Origin: Rutidosis leptorrhynchoides
Taxonomy: Eukaryota > Streptophyta > Magnoliopsida > Asterales > Asteraceae
Assembly: GCF_046630445.1 (NCBI RefSeq)
Contig: NC_092341.1
Location: 290,946,501 to 291,010,500 of the forward strand
Reading direction: 5' to 3'
Length of the DNA stretch: 64,000 bases
Below are positions 11,720-23,130 of this stretch, piece by piece. The notes under the pieces were generated by a model. It did no database searches. It saw only the letters and a program-made list of their open reading frames with translations, and was not told the origin of the DNA. Positions within the stretch are counted from its first letter, which is position 1; every line of letters starts with the position of its first letter. A program made the position numbers and the translations under genes.

Positions 11720-13105
11720 TAAACCCCTCTCTGTAAGTCAATGTCCTTTTCATTTTCATCTGTTACATATGAAGATCATCTCATACAACATAAGGGGTTT
11801 CGGGCTCGGTAAAAAGGAAAAAAAATTTGGGTGGACAAAAAATTTACTTGCTAAAGAAAGGCCTAGTTTTGTTGCTGTACAAGAATCTAGATTAAATTCG
11901 GTTGATCTAAACTGGATTCATTCTTTATGGGGAACAACCGAGTGTGATTTTATTCAAAGAGAAAAAATTGGGAATTCGGGCGGTCAATTGTTAATTTGGG
12001 ACACTTCTTGTTTCGATGCCATTGATGTAATTAGGTTCGAGTGTGTGATTGGCATCCGGGGTGTGTGGAAAGACAATCAACATCCAATTAATATACTCAA
12101 TGTTTATGGGCCTCACGATGATGTAAACAAGGTTAAACTTTGGGATTCAATCTCTAGGGTAATCGATGGTAGTGATGAAGCTTGGATATTATGTGGCGAT
12201 TTTAATGAAGTGAGAAAGCGTGAGGAAAGATTCAACTGTGAGTTTTTAGAATACAGAGCCCGACGTTTCAATGATTTCATTACTAATAACGGGTTGTTAG
12301 AAATACCAATGGGCGGTAGAAACTTTACTCGGGTTAGCGACGATGGGATCAAGTTCAGCAAATTGGACCGTTTTCTCGTTAACGAAAAATTTCAGCTATT
12401 GTGGAAAGATCTCTCAGCAGTCGCTCGTGACAGGAAAAGCTCCGATCATTGTCCGATCATGTTAAAAGATGAAGAAAAGAATTTTGGTCCCAAACCCTTT
12501 AAGATCTTCGACACTTGGTTCAACGAGGAAAGTAGTGCTCAGGTTGTCAAAGATGCATGGTTAACCTCTGTTCCGATCAGTAATCGTAAAGACTGTATCT
12601 TTCGTAATAAGCTAAAGAACGTAAAAGCTGCTTTAAAAGAATGGAGTTTTAAAAATTTCAACAATTTAGATGGGGACATCGAAATTCTGAGGATGGCTGC
12701 TACAAATCTTGAACTAAAAGCAGAGTCTACCACTTTAGACGATTTCGAGTTACAATTGTGGAGAGACTCGAGGAAAAAATGGATGGAAAAAGAAAAATCT
12801 AAGGCCGACATGCTTAAACAAAAGGCTAGAATCAAATGGATTTTAGAGGGAGATGAAAATAGCAAATTTTTTCATTCGATAATTCGTAGGAAAAATAATA
12901 AAAGTAACATACGGGGTTTAACCGTCAATGGTACTTGGATTGATTCCCCCAAAGAATTAAAAGATGCAATTTTCAATCACTACAAGAAGATGTTCCAAGA
13001 ATCAAATGAAGCGAGACCAAGTCTAAAAGATCTGTCTTATCCTTCGATTTCTGTTGAAGATGCCTCAGATTTGGAGGCCATTTTTGACGAACAAGAAATT
13101 CGTGA
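11720..13105 (+). pseudogene. LINE (L1 type) ORF2, endonuclease part, split by element B
   Basis: ORF2 starts at 11769 (MKIISYNIRGFGLGKKEK) and runs open to 13105, where element B begins. It encodes an apurinic-like endonuclease of the EEP family: the YNIRG start, VQESR (catalytic Glu), NVYGP, CGDFNEV and SDHCPI are all present in order within the first 230 or so residues. The remaining 200 residues form the linker to the reverse transcriptase. The frame continues exactly at 26504 once the 5-bp duplication is removed. The 49 bp before the start codon belong to the LINE and end abruptly at the LTR of element A, which has inserted upstream; ORF1 must lie beyond A, outside the window. Confidence 0.9.
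13101..13105. repeat. Target site duplication of element B, left copy (CGTGA)
   Basis: CGTGA directly precedes the 5' LTR and recurs at 26499-26503 directly after the 3' LTR. A 5-bp duplication is usual for Ty3-gypsy integration. Confidence 0.95.
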
Positions 13106-16100
13106 TGTAGTGACCCGAACTTTTCCATGTTTATATATATTAATTGAGATTGATATTTACATGATTAAATGTTTCCAACATGTTAAGCAATCAAACTTGT
13201 TAAGACTTGATTAATTGAAATATGTTTCATATAGACAATTGACCACCCAAGTTGACCGGTGATTCACGAACGTTAAAACTTGTAAAAACTATACGATGAC
13301 ATATATATATGGTTATATATATAGTTAACATGTTTTTATTATAAGTATGTATCTCATTAGGTATATTAACAATGAGTTATATACATAAAAATGAGACTAT
13401 TAATTTAAGAAACTCGAAAACGATATATATAACGATTATCGTTATAACAACGTCTTACTAGGTACATATGAATCATATTAAGATATTGATACACTTGGTT
13501 AATTATATTAAATGATAAGTAAATATATTATTAAGTGTATTAACAATGAAATACATATGTAAAAATAAGACTACTAACTTAATGATTTCGAAACGAGACA
13601 TATATGTAACGATTATCGTTGTAACGACATTTAACTGTATATACATCATACTAAGATATATTATATATCATAATATCATGATAATATAACAATTTAACGT
13701 CTCATTTGTTATAATAAACAATGGGTTAACAACATTCAACAAGATCGTTAACCTAAAGGTTTCAAAACAACATTTACATGTAACGACTAACGATGACTTA
13801 ACGACTCAGTTAAAATGTATATACATGTAGTGTTTTAATATGTATTCATACACTTTTGAAAGACTTCAAGACACTTATCAAAATACTTCTACTTAACAAA
13901 AATGCTTACAATTACATCCTCGTTCAGTTTCATCAACAATTCTACTCGTATGCACCCGTATTCGTACTCGTACAATACACAGCTTTTAGATGTATGTACT
14001 ATTGGTATATACACTCCAATGATCAGCTCTTAGCAGCCCATGTGAGTCACCTAACACATGTGGGAACCATCATTTGGCAACTAGCATGAAATATCTCATA
14101 AAATTACAAAAATATGAGTAATCATTCATGACTTATTTACATGAAAACAAAATTACATATCCTTTATATCTAATCCATACACCAACGACCAAAAACACCT
14201 ACAAACACTTTCATTCTTCAATTTTCTTCATCTAATTGATCTCTCTCAAGTTCTATCTTCAAGTTCTAAGTGTTCTTCATATATTTTACAAGTTCAAGTT
14301 ACATAAAATCAAGAATACTTTCAAGTTTGCTAGCTCACTTCCAATCTTGTAAGGTGATCATCCAACCTCAAGAAATCTTTGTTTCTTACAGTAGGTTATC
14401 ATTCTAATACAAGGTAATAATCATATTCAAACTTTGGTTCAATTTCTATAACTATAACAATCTTATTTCAAGTGATGATCTTACTTGAACTTGTTTTCGT
14501 GTCATGATTCTGCTTCAAGAACTTCGAGCCATCCAAGGATCCGTTGAAGCTAGATCCATTTTTCTATTTTCCAGTAGGTTTATCCAAGGAAATTAAGGTA
14601 GTAATGATATTCATAACATCATTCGATTCATACATATAAAGCTATCTTATTCGAAGGTTTAAACTTGTAATCACTAGAACACAGTTTAGTTAATTCTAAA
14701 CTTGTTCGCAAACAAAAGTTAATCCTTCTAACTTGAATTTTAAAATCAACTAAACACATGTTCTATATCTATATGATATGCTAACTTAATGATTTAAAAC
14801 CTGGAAACACGAAAAACACCGTAAAACCGGATTTACGCCGTCGTAGTAACACCGCGGGTTGTTTTGGGTTAGTTAATTAAAAACTATGATAAACTTTGAT
14901 TTAAAAGTTGTTATTCTGAGAAAATAATTTTTATTATGAACATGAAACTATATCCAAAAATTATGGTTAAACTCAAAGTGGAAGTATGTTTTCTAAAATG
15001 GTCATCTAGACGTCGTTCTTTCGACTGAAATGACTACCTTTACAAAAACGACTTGTAACTTATTTTTCCGACTATAAACCTATACCTTTTCTGTTTAGAT
15101 TCATTAAAATAGAGTTCAATATGAAACCATAGCAATTTGATTCACTCAAAATGGATTTAAAATGAAGAAGTTATGGGTAAAACAAGATTGGATAATTTTT
15201 CTCATTTTAGCTACGTGAAAATTGGTAACAAATCTATTCCAACCATAACTTAATCAACTTGTATTGTATATTATGTAATCTTGAGATACCATAGACACGT
15301 ATACAATGTTTCGACCTATCATGTCGACACATCTATATATATTTCGGAACAACCATAGACACTCTATATGTGAATGTTGGAGTTAGCTATACAGGGTTGA
15401 GGTTGATTCCAAAATATATATAGTTTGAGTTGTGATCAATACTGAGATACGTATACACTGGGTCGTGGATTGATTCAAGATAATATTTATTGATTTATTT
15501 CTGTACATCTAACTGTGGACAACTAGTTGTAGGTTACTAACGAGGACAGCTGACTTAATAAACTTAAAACATCAAAATATATTAAAAGTGTTGTAAATAT
15601 ATTTTGAACATACTTTGATATATATGTATATATTGTTATAGGTTCGTGAATCAACCAGTGGCCAAGTCTTACTTCCCGACGAAGTAAAAATCTGTGAAAG
15701 TGAGTTATAGTCCCACTTTTAAAATCTAATATTTTTGGGATGAGAATACATGCAGGTTTTATAAATGATTTACAAAATAGACACAAGTACGTGAAACTAC
15801 ATTCTATGGTTGAATTATCGAAATTGAATATGCCCCTTTTTATTAAGTCTGGTAATCTAAGAATTAGGGAACAGACACCCTAATTGACGCGAATCCTAAA
15901 GATAGATCTATTGGGCCTAACAAACCCCATCCAAAGTACCGGATGCTTTAGTACTTCGAAATTTATATCATATCCGAAGGGTGTCCCGGAATGATGGGGA
16001 TATTCTTATATATGCATCTTGTTAATGTCGGTTACCAGGTGTTCATCATATGAATGATTTTTATCTCTATGTATGGGATGTGTATTGAAATATGAAATCT

Positions 16101-16535
16101 TGTGGTCTATTATTATGATTTGATATATATAGGTTAAACCTATAACTCACCAACATTTTTGTTGACGTTTTAAGCATGTTTATTCTCAGGTGATTATTAA
16201 GAGCTTCCGCTGTCGCATACTTAAATAAGGACGAGATTTGGAGTCCATGCTTGTATGATATTGTGTAAAAACTGCATTCAAGAAACTTATTTTGTTGTAA
16301 CATATTTGTATTGTAAACCATTATGTAATGGTCGTGTGTAAACAGGATATTTTAGATTATCATTATTTGATAATCTACGTAAAGCTTTTTAAAACCTTTA
16401 TCTATGAAATAAAGGTTATGGTTTGTTTTAAAAAATGAATGCAGTCTTTGAAAAACGTCTCATATAGAGGTCAAAACCTCGCAACGAAATCAATTAATAT
16501 GGAATGTTTTTAATCAATAAGAACGGGACATTTCA
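13106..16535 (+). repeat. 5' LTR of element B (3,430 bp)
   Basis: Starts TGTAGTGACCCG and ends GGGACATTTCA. It is about 175 bp longer than the LTR of element A because a U3 unit containing AACGATTATCGTT occurs twice (about 13335-13510 and 13510-13680). A candidate TATA box CCTTTATATCTAATCC lies at 14160-14175 with a pyrimidine-rich leader behind it; this is a visual call. AATAAA near 16408 could serve 3' processing. Confidence 0.95.
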
Positions 16536-16554
16536 GTTGGTATCCGAGCGTTGG
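16536..16554 (+). other. Primer-binding site of element B
   Basis: GTTGGTATCCGAGCGTTGG starts immediately after the 5' LTR. It has the same one-base departure from the initiator-Met-tRNA site as element A. Confidence 0.8.
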
Positions 16555-16744
16555 TCTTAGAGAACCAGAATTTTGCATTAGTGTGTCTTATCGAGTTTGT
16601 TAGGATGCATTAGTGAGTCTGGACTTCGACCGTGTTTACTTGAAAAATGAATGCTTAACAAATTTTGTTGGAAACTATATATTTTTAACATGTGAATATT
16701 ATGTGATATATTAATCTCTTAACGCGTTTGATATTATGTGATAG

Positions 16745-17359
16745 ATGTCTACCTCTAGAACAAGTCCCATTGACTCACCTAATAATAATGAAGAGTCAAA
16801 TGTAAATTGGAATGATTCGTGGACTGATTCACAAGTTCTCGAAGAGGAACCGGAAGAAGAGTCGGAACCGGAAGAAGAATCGGAACCGGAAGAAGAATCG
16901 GAACCGGATGAAGAAGTAGAACCGGTGGGGGAAATAATAAAATGGTTAAGTAAAAAAAAATCCTCAACCAACCGACCAAGATTAATTATGGTCAATGGTG
17001 TTTCCGCCAAGGAAGCAAAATATTGGGAGGATTACCAATTCTCCGATGAATCGGATTCCGACGAGAATTCCGATGATGTTAAAGAAATTACTTCAACTGA
17101 ATTTAAAAAGGCAAAAGAAAATAATAAGGGAAAGGGCATAAAAATAGAGAAATCTAATTCCAACCCCGATGAACTTTATATGTATCGTCAACCCCCGAAG
17201 TCCTTAAGTTGTAACAATGACCCGGGAACCTCTAAACCACCAGGTTTTTCTAAACCGTTGTGGAAAACGACAGTTAGTATTAGGGGAACATCATATATCC
17301 CTAGAAACTTGGCAAAACGAACCAAAACCGAAGAAGAAGAAACGAGCGAGTCGGAATAA
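16745..17359 (+). CDS. Acidic low-complexity protein, first ORF after the 5' LTR (element B)
   Basis: Intact 204-codon ORF, same length as in element A and about 210 bp from the LTR. It keeps the EPEEES repeat block, the SDESDSDEN run, the RQPPKSLSC segment and the TSYIPRNLAKR tail. Differences from A include a Leu for Pro near residue 31, KWLSKKK for KRLSKRK and several changes near residue 110. Function not recognised. The next start (the F-box ORF) is 136 bp downstream. Confidence 0.75.
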   Translation: MSTSRTSPIDSPNNNEESNVNWNDSWTDSQVLEEEPEEESEPEEESEPEEESEPDEEVEPVGEIIKWLSKKKSSTNRPRLIMVNGVSAKEAKYWEDYQFSDESDSDENSDDVKEITSTEFKKAKENNKGKGIKIEKSNSNPDELYMYRQPPKSLSCNNDPGTSKPPGFSKPLWKTTVSIRGTSYIPRNLAKRTKTEEEETSESE

Positions 17360-17495
17360 GATAGTTGTATTCGTGTGGTGTAATATATGTAATATAGTGT
17401 GCTTATGCTTTATGATATATGTAAAAATTGCTTGTATTAATAAGTATTTTTTTATGAATCTAACTCTTGTCTATTTTACAGTTTAAAAACACAAA

Positions 17496-18179
17496 ATGGA
17501 TAGACAACCCAATATTTTAAGAGACCTACCAGGAGACATGATTGATGAAATCTTGTCTAGAGTCGGTCAGAATTCCTCGGCACAACTATTTAAGGCGAGA
17601 TCAGTTTGTAAGACATTCGAAGAACGTTCCAAGAATGTCTTGGTTTATAAGAGACTTTCGTTTGAAAGATGGGGGATATCACATTGGGAAACCCATAAGT
17701 TACGATGTGTTTACTTTGACGCATATATTGCGGGGAACCCAAATGCTATTTTACGCAACGGGTTAAGAAATTATTTTGACTCAATTTATCCGAATATTGG
17801 ACTTCGTGATTTAGAAAAAGCGGCTAACATGCAACATAAAGAAGCATGTTATGCTTACGGATTAGTAATGTTCGCTTCTCACCAAAGTGAGAACAAAAAC
17901 ATCGGGCTACAACTATTAAACAAAACGTTTCCACAAGTGACGGAGTCGGTAATTGGGATAAGAAATGAGGTTTTTAGATTGTTACGGGACTGTTGGACAT
18001 TACGTAACCCTCGTCCCTTTGACGACGTTACAACACGCTGTCTTATCAACGGCCATAACGGTTATGTTCCACAAGACTAAGGATGGGAAGTAGTCCTAGT
18101 AAAACCAGAATGCATGACTTGTTTCTGGACGTATGAATTACGTGTCTTTATTGCCTTTGCTGAACGACTTGTGTACTAG
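17496..18179 (+). pseudogene. F-box ORF of element B, late nonsense codon
   Basis: Same protein as in element A. The F-box (DLPGDMIDEILSRVGQNSS through RSVCKTF) and the Sel1/TPR-like tail are intact. An in-frame TAA at 18078-18080 replaces the Gln codon of A and would remove the last 33 residues; the frame then runs on to the original stop at 18177-18179. There is a 3-bp in-frame length difference from A near residue 167 (B has DCWTLRNP, A has DRTLHNP). The shortened 194-residue product still keeps the whole F-box, so partial function cannot be excluded. Confidence 0.8.
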
Positions 18180-18520
18180 CTAGAATTATCTTCACAACTA
18201 TCTTGTATCAAAGTTATTGTGTGCTATATTTCATGCTTTATGTAAAATAAGCGGTATTGTAAGTTTGTAAAATATTGTATAAAAGTTTGAACGCGAAATA
18301 TTATTATAATCAGTTTTTCATATAGAATTGTAGTAGTTGAATTGTATATTAGCTACTAAGTATGAACTTAACGGGTAGGTACTACCTGAATTTAAACTTA
18401 TAAAACGCTAATATGAAGAAAAAGCTTTTATAAATGAGTTCATATTATGCTACGAAATACTATTAACTACTCTTAATATTCTGTATGATTAACTTGTTCC
18501 ATTTGAATATTTTGAAGGAA
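18180..18520 (+). other. Spacer before gag with internal PPT-like 16-mer
   Basis: TTAACGGGTAGGTACT at 18368-18383 is identical to the tract at the 3' LTR (23116-23131). A 12-codon in-frame extension with its own ATG (18485) precedes the preferred gag start. Nothing else is recognised. Confidence 0.55.
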
Positions 18521-21500
18521 ATGGCACCGACTACTCGACACACCGTGAATATGAATGAAGAGGAATTCCGTACTTTTCTAGCTTCAAACATAGCCGCAGT
18601 ACAGGCTGCGCTACATACCAACAATAACCTTGGATCTAGCAGTACAGAAAATCGTGTAGGATGCACCTACAAAGAATTCACTGCCTGCAAACCTTTGGAA
18701 TTTGATGGAACCGAAGGACCGATCGGATTGAAACGGTGGACCGAGAAGGTCGAATCGGTGTTTGCCATAAGTAAGTGTACTGAAGAGGACAAAGTGAAGT
18801 ACGCTAAGCATACCTTCACAGGTTCTGCGTTAACATGGTGGAATACCTATCTAGAGCAAGTGGGACAAGACGATGCGTACGCACTACCGTGGTCAGCATT
18901 CAAGCACTTGATGAACGAGAAGTATCGTCCCAGAACCGAGGTCAATAAGCTCAAGACAGAACTTAGAGGGTTACGAACCCAAGGATTTGATATTACCACG
19001 TACGAAAGACGATTCACAGAATTGTGCCTATTGTGTCCGGGAGCATTCGAAGATGAGGAAGAGAAGATCGACGCATTTGTGAAAGGATTACCGGAAAGAA
19101 TCCAAGAAGATATAAGTTCACACGAGCCCGCCTCTATACAACAGGCATGTAGAATGGCTCACAAACTAGTGAACCAGATTGAAGAAAGAATTAAAGAACA
19201 GACTGCTGAAGAGGCCAATGTGAAGCAAGTCAAAAGAAAGTGGGAGGAAAACGGTGATAAGAATCACCAATACAACAACAACAGCAATTACAACAATAAT
19301 CGCAACAATTATCCCAACAATCGCAACATCAATCGCAACTACAACAAACGGCCCAACAACAACAATAACAACAGCAACTACAATAATCATCCCAACAACA
19401 ATAATAACCGCAACAACAACAACAACAACAATCAGAAGCAGCTATGCCAAAGGTGTGAAAAGTATCACTCGGGGTTCTGCACCAAATTTTGCAACAAGTG
19501 TAAAAGAAATGGTCATAGCGCGGCGAAGTGTGAGGTCTACGGACCAGGGGTTAATAGAACGAAAGGAATAAATGGTGTCGGAACGAGTAATGGCAGAGCA
19601 AGTAGTGTCGGAGCAAGTTATGCCAATGTAGTTTGTTATAAATGTGGAAAACCGGGCCACATTATTAGAAATTGCCCGAACCAGGAGAACACGAATGGAC
19701 AAGGCCGCAGAAGAGTTTTCAATATTAATGCGGCAGAGGCACAGGAAGACCCGGAGCTTGTTACGGGTACGTTTCTTATTGACAATAAATCTGCTTACGT
19801 TTTATTTGATTCAGGTGCGGATAGAAGCTATATGAGTAGAGATTTTTGTGCTAAATTAAGTTGTCCATTGACGCCTTTGGATAGTAAATTTTTACTCGAA
19901 TTAGCAAATGGTAAATTAATTTCAGCAGATAATATATGTCGGAATCGAGAAATTAAACTGGTTAGCGAAACATTTAAGATTGATTTGATACCAGTAGAGT
20001 TAGGGAGTTTTGATGTGATAATCGGTATGGACTGGTTGAAAGAAGTGAAAGCAGAGATCGTCTGTTACAAAAATGCAATTCGCATTATACGAGAAAAAGG
20101 AAAACCCTTAATGGTGTACGGAGAAAAAGGCAACACGAAGCTACATCTTATTAGTAATTTGAAGGCACAAAAACTAATAAGAAAAGGTTGCTATGCTATT
20201 CTAGCACACATCGAGAAAGTACAAACTGAAGAAAAGAGCATCAATGATGTTCCCATTGCAAAAGAATTTCCCGATGTATTTCCTAAAGAATTACCGGGAT
20301 TACCCCCACATCGATCCGTTGAATTTCAAATAGATCTTGTACCAGGAGCTGCACCAATAGCTCGTGCTCCTTACAGACTCGCACCCAGCGAGATGAAAGA
20401 ACTGCAAAGCCAATTACAAGAACTTGTAGAGCGTGGTTTCATTCGACCAAGCACATCACCGTGGGGAGCTCCTGTTTTGTTTGTCAAGAAGAAAGATGGT
20501 ACATTCAGGTTGTGTATCGACTACCGAGAGTTGAACAAACTTACCATCAAGAACCGCTACCCACTACCGAGAATCGACGACTTATTTGATCAACTACAAG
20601 GCTCGTCTGTTTATTCAAAGATTGACTTACGTTCCGGGTATCATCAAATGCGGGTGAAAGAAGATGATATTCCAAAGACTGCTTTCAGAACACGTTACGG
20701 TCATTACGAGTTTATGGTCATGCCGTTTGGTTTAACTAATGCACCAGCTGTGTTCATGGACCTTATGAACCGAGTGTGTGGACCATACCTTGACAAGTTT
20801 GTCATTGTTTTCATTGATGACATACTTATTTACTCAAAGAATGACCAAGAACACGGTGAACATTTGAGAAAGGTGTTAGAAGTATTGAGGAAGGAAGAAT
20901 TGTACGCTAAGTTTTCAAAGTGTGCATTTTGGTTGGAAGAAGTTCAATTCCTCGGTCACATAGTGAACAAAGAAGGTATTAAGGTGGATCCGGCAAAGAT
21001 AGAAACTGTTGAAAAGTGGGAAACCCCGAAAACTCCGAAACACATACGCCAGTTTTTAGGACTAGCTGGTTACTACAGAAGGTTCATCCAAGACTTTTCC
21101 AGAATAGCAAAACCCTTGACTGCATTAACGCATAAAGGGAAGAAATTTGAATGGAAGGATGAACAAGAGAAAGCGTTTCAGTTGTTGAAGAAAAAGCTAA
21201 CTACGGCACCTATATTGTCATTGCCTGAAGGGAATGATGATTTTGTGATTTATTGTGATGCATCAAAGCAAGGTCTCGGTTGTGTATTAATGCAACGAAC
21301 GAAGGTGATTGCTTATGCCTCTAGACAATTGAAGATTCACGAGCAAAATTATACGACGCATGATTTGGAATTAGGCGCGGTTGTTTTTGCATTAAAGACT
21401 TGGAGGCACTACTTATATGGGGTCAAAAGTATTATATATACCGACCACAAAAGTCTTCAACACATATTTAATCAGAAACAACTGAATATGAGGCAGCGTA

Positions 21501-23095
21501 GGTGGATTGAATTGTTGAATGATTACGACTTTGAGATTCGTTACCACCCGGGGAAGGCAAATGTGGTAGCCGATGCCTTGAGCAGGAAGGACAGAGAACC
21601 CATTCGAGTAAAATCTATGAATATAATGATTCATAATAACCTTACTACTCAAATAAAGGAGGCGCAACAAGGAGTTTTAAAAGAGGGAAATTTAAAGGAT
21701 GAAATACTCAAAGGATCGGAGAAGCATCTTAATATTCGGGAAGACGGAACCCGGTATAGGGCTGAAAGGATTTGGGTACCAAAATTTGGAGATATGAGAG
21801 AAATGGTACTTAGAGAAGCTCATAAAACCAGATACTCAATACATCCTGGAACGGGGAAGATGTACAAGGATCTCAAGAAACATTTTTGGTGGCCGGGTAT
21901 GAAAGCCGATGTTGCTAAATACGTAGGAGAATGTTTGACGTGTTCTAAGGTCAAAGCTGAGCATCAGAAACCATCAGGTCTACTTCAACAACCAGAAATC
22001 CCGGAATGAAAATGGGAAAACATTACCATGGATTTCATCACTAAATTGCCAAGGACTGCAAGTGGTTTTGATACTATTTAGGTAATAGTTGATCTTCTCA
22101 CCAAATCAGCACACTTCCTGCCAATAAGAGAAGATGACAAGATGGAGAAGTTAGCACGACTGTATTTGAAGGAAGTCGTCTCCAGACATGGAATACCAAT
22201 CTCTATTATCTCTGATAGGGATGGCAGATTTATTTCAAGATTCTGGCAGACATTACAGCAAGCATTAGGAACTCGTCTAGACATGAGTACTGCCTATCAT
22301 CCACAAACTGATGGGCAGAGCGAAAGGACGATACAAACACTTGAAGACATGCTACGAGCATGTGTTATTGATTTCGGAAACAGTTGGGATCGACATCTAC
22401 CGTTAGCAGAATTTTCCTACAACAACAGCTACCATTCAAGCATTGAGATGGCGCCGTTTGAAGCACTTTATGGTAGAAAGTGCAGGTCTCCGATTTGTTG
22501 GAGTGAAGTGGGGGATAGACAGATTACGGTTCCGGAGATTATACAAGAAACTACCAAGAAGATCATCCAAATTCAACAACGGTTGAAAACCGCCCAAAGT
22601 CGACAAAAGAGCTACGCTGACATTAAAAGAAAAGATATAGAATTTGAAATTGGAGAGATGGTCATGCTTAAAGTTGCACCTTGGAAAGGCGTTGTTCGAT
22701 TTGGTAAACGAGGGAAATTAAATCCAAGGTATATTGGACCATTCAAGATTATTGATCGTGTCGGACCAGTAGCTTACCGACTTGAGTTACCTCAACAACT
22801 CGCGGCTGTACATAACACTTTCCACGTCTCGAATTTGAAGAAATGTTTTGCTAAAGAAGATCTCACTATTCCGTTAGATGAAATCCAAATCAACGAAAAA
22901 CTTCAATTCATCGAAGAACCCGTCGAAATAATGGATCGTGAGGTTAAAAGACTTAAGCAAAACAAGATACCAATTGTTAAGGTTCGATGGAATGCTCGTA
23001 GAGGACCCGAGTTCACCTAGGAGCATGAAGATCAGATGAAGAAGAAATACCCGCATCTATTTCCAGAAGATTCGTCAACACCTTCAACAGCTTAA
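18521..23095 (+). pseudogene. gag-pol polyprotein of element B, three in-frame stops
   Basis: A frame of 1,524 codons from MAPTTRH. Landmarks (residues from that Met): gag core about 45-235; Asn-rich linker about 251-305; CCHC knuckles at 324 and 372, both complete; protease DSGAD at 430; RT FIDD aspartates at 766-767; RNase H first Asp at 913; integrase zinc-finger His at 1108; catalytic D 1171, D 1232 and E 1268 (35 residues between the last two); GPY/F-like segment after that; chromodomain-like end from about 1464. Breaks: TGA 22007-22009, TAG 22079-22081 and TAG 23018-23020, each replacing a Trp codon of A (G to A on this strand). The first two fall before and just after the first catalytic Asp of integrase, so gag through RNase H could still be made. 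Confidence 0.94.
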
Positions 23096-23130
23096 AATTT
23101 AGGGACGAAATTTATTTAACGGGTAGGTAC
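23096..23130 (+). other. Polypurine tract of element B
   Basis: Purine-rich run ending TTAACGGGTAGGTAC directly abutting the TG of the 3' LTR at 23131; only about 35 bp separate it from the pol stop codon. Confidence 0.8.

Noticed and set aside
13856-14089. 77-codon ORF found in every A/B LTR (also 1057-1290, 10910-11143, 23879-24112, and shifted at 37337-37564)
   Set aside because: It lies in U3 upstream of the likely TATA box, the copies are too similar for conservation to mean anything, and the older solo LTR copy is frameshifted.
15523-15786. 87-codon ORF antisense to the LTR, repeated in other LTRs
   Set aside because: Antisense, no start context or domain, and explained by recent LTR duplication.
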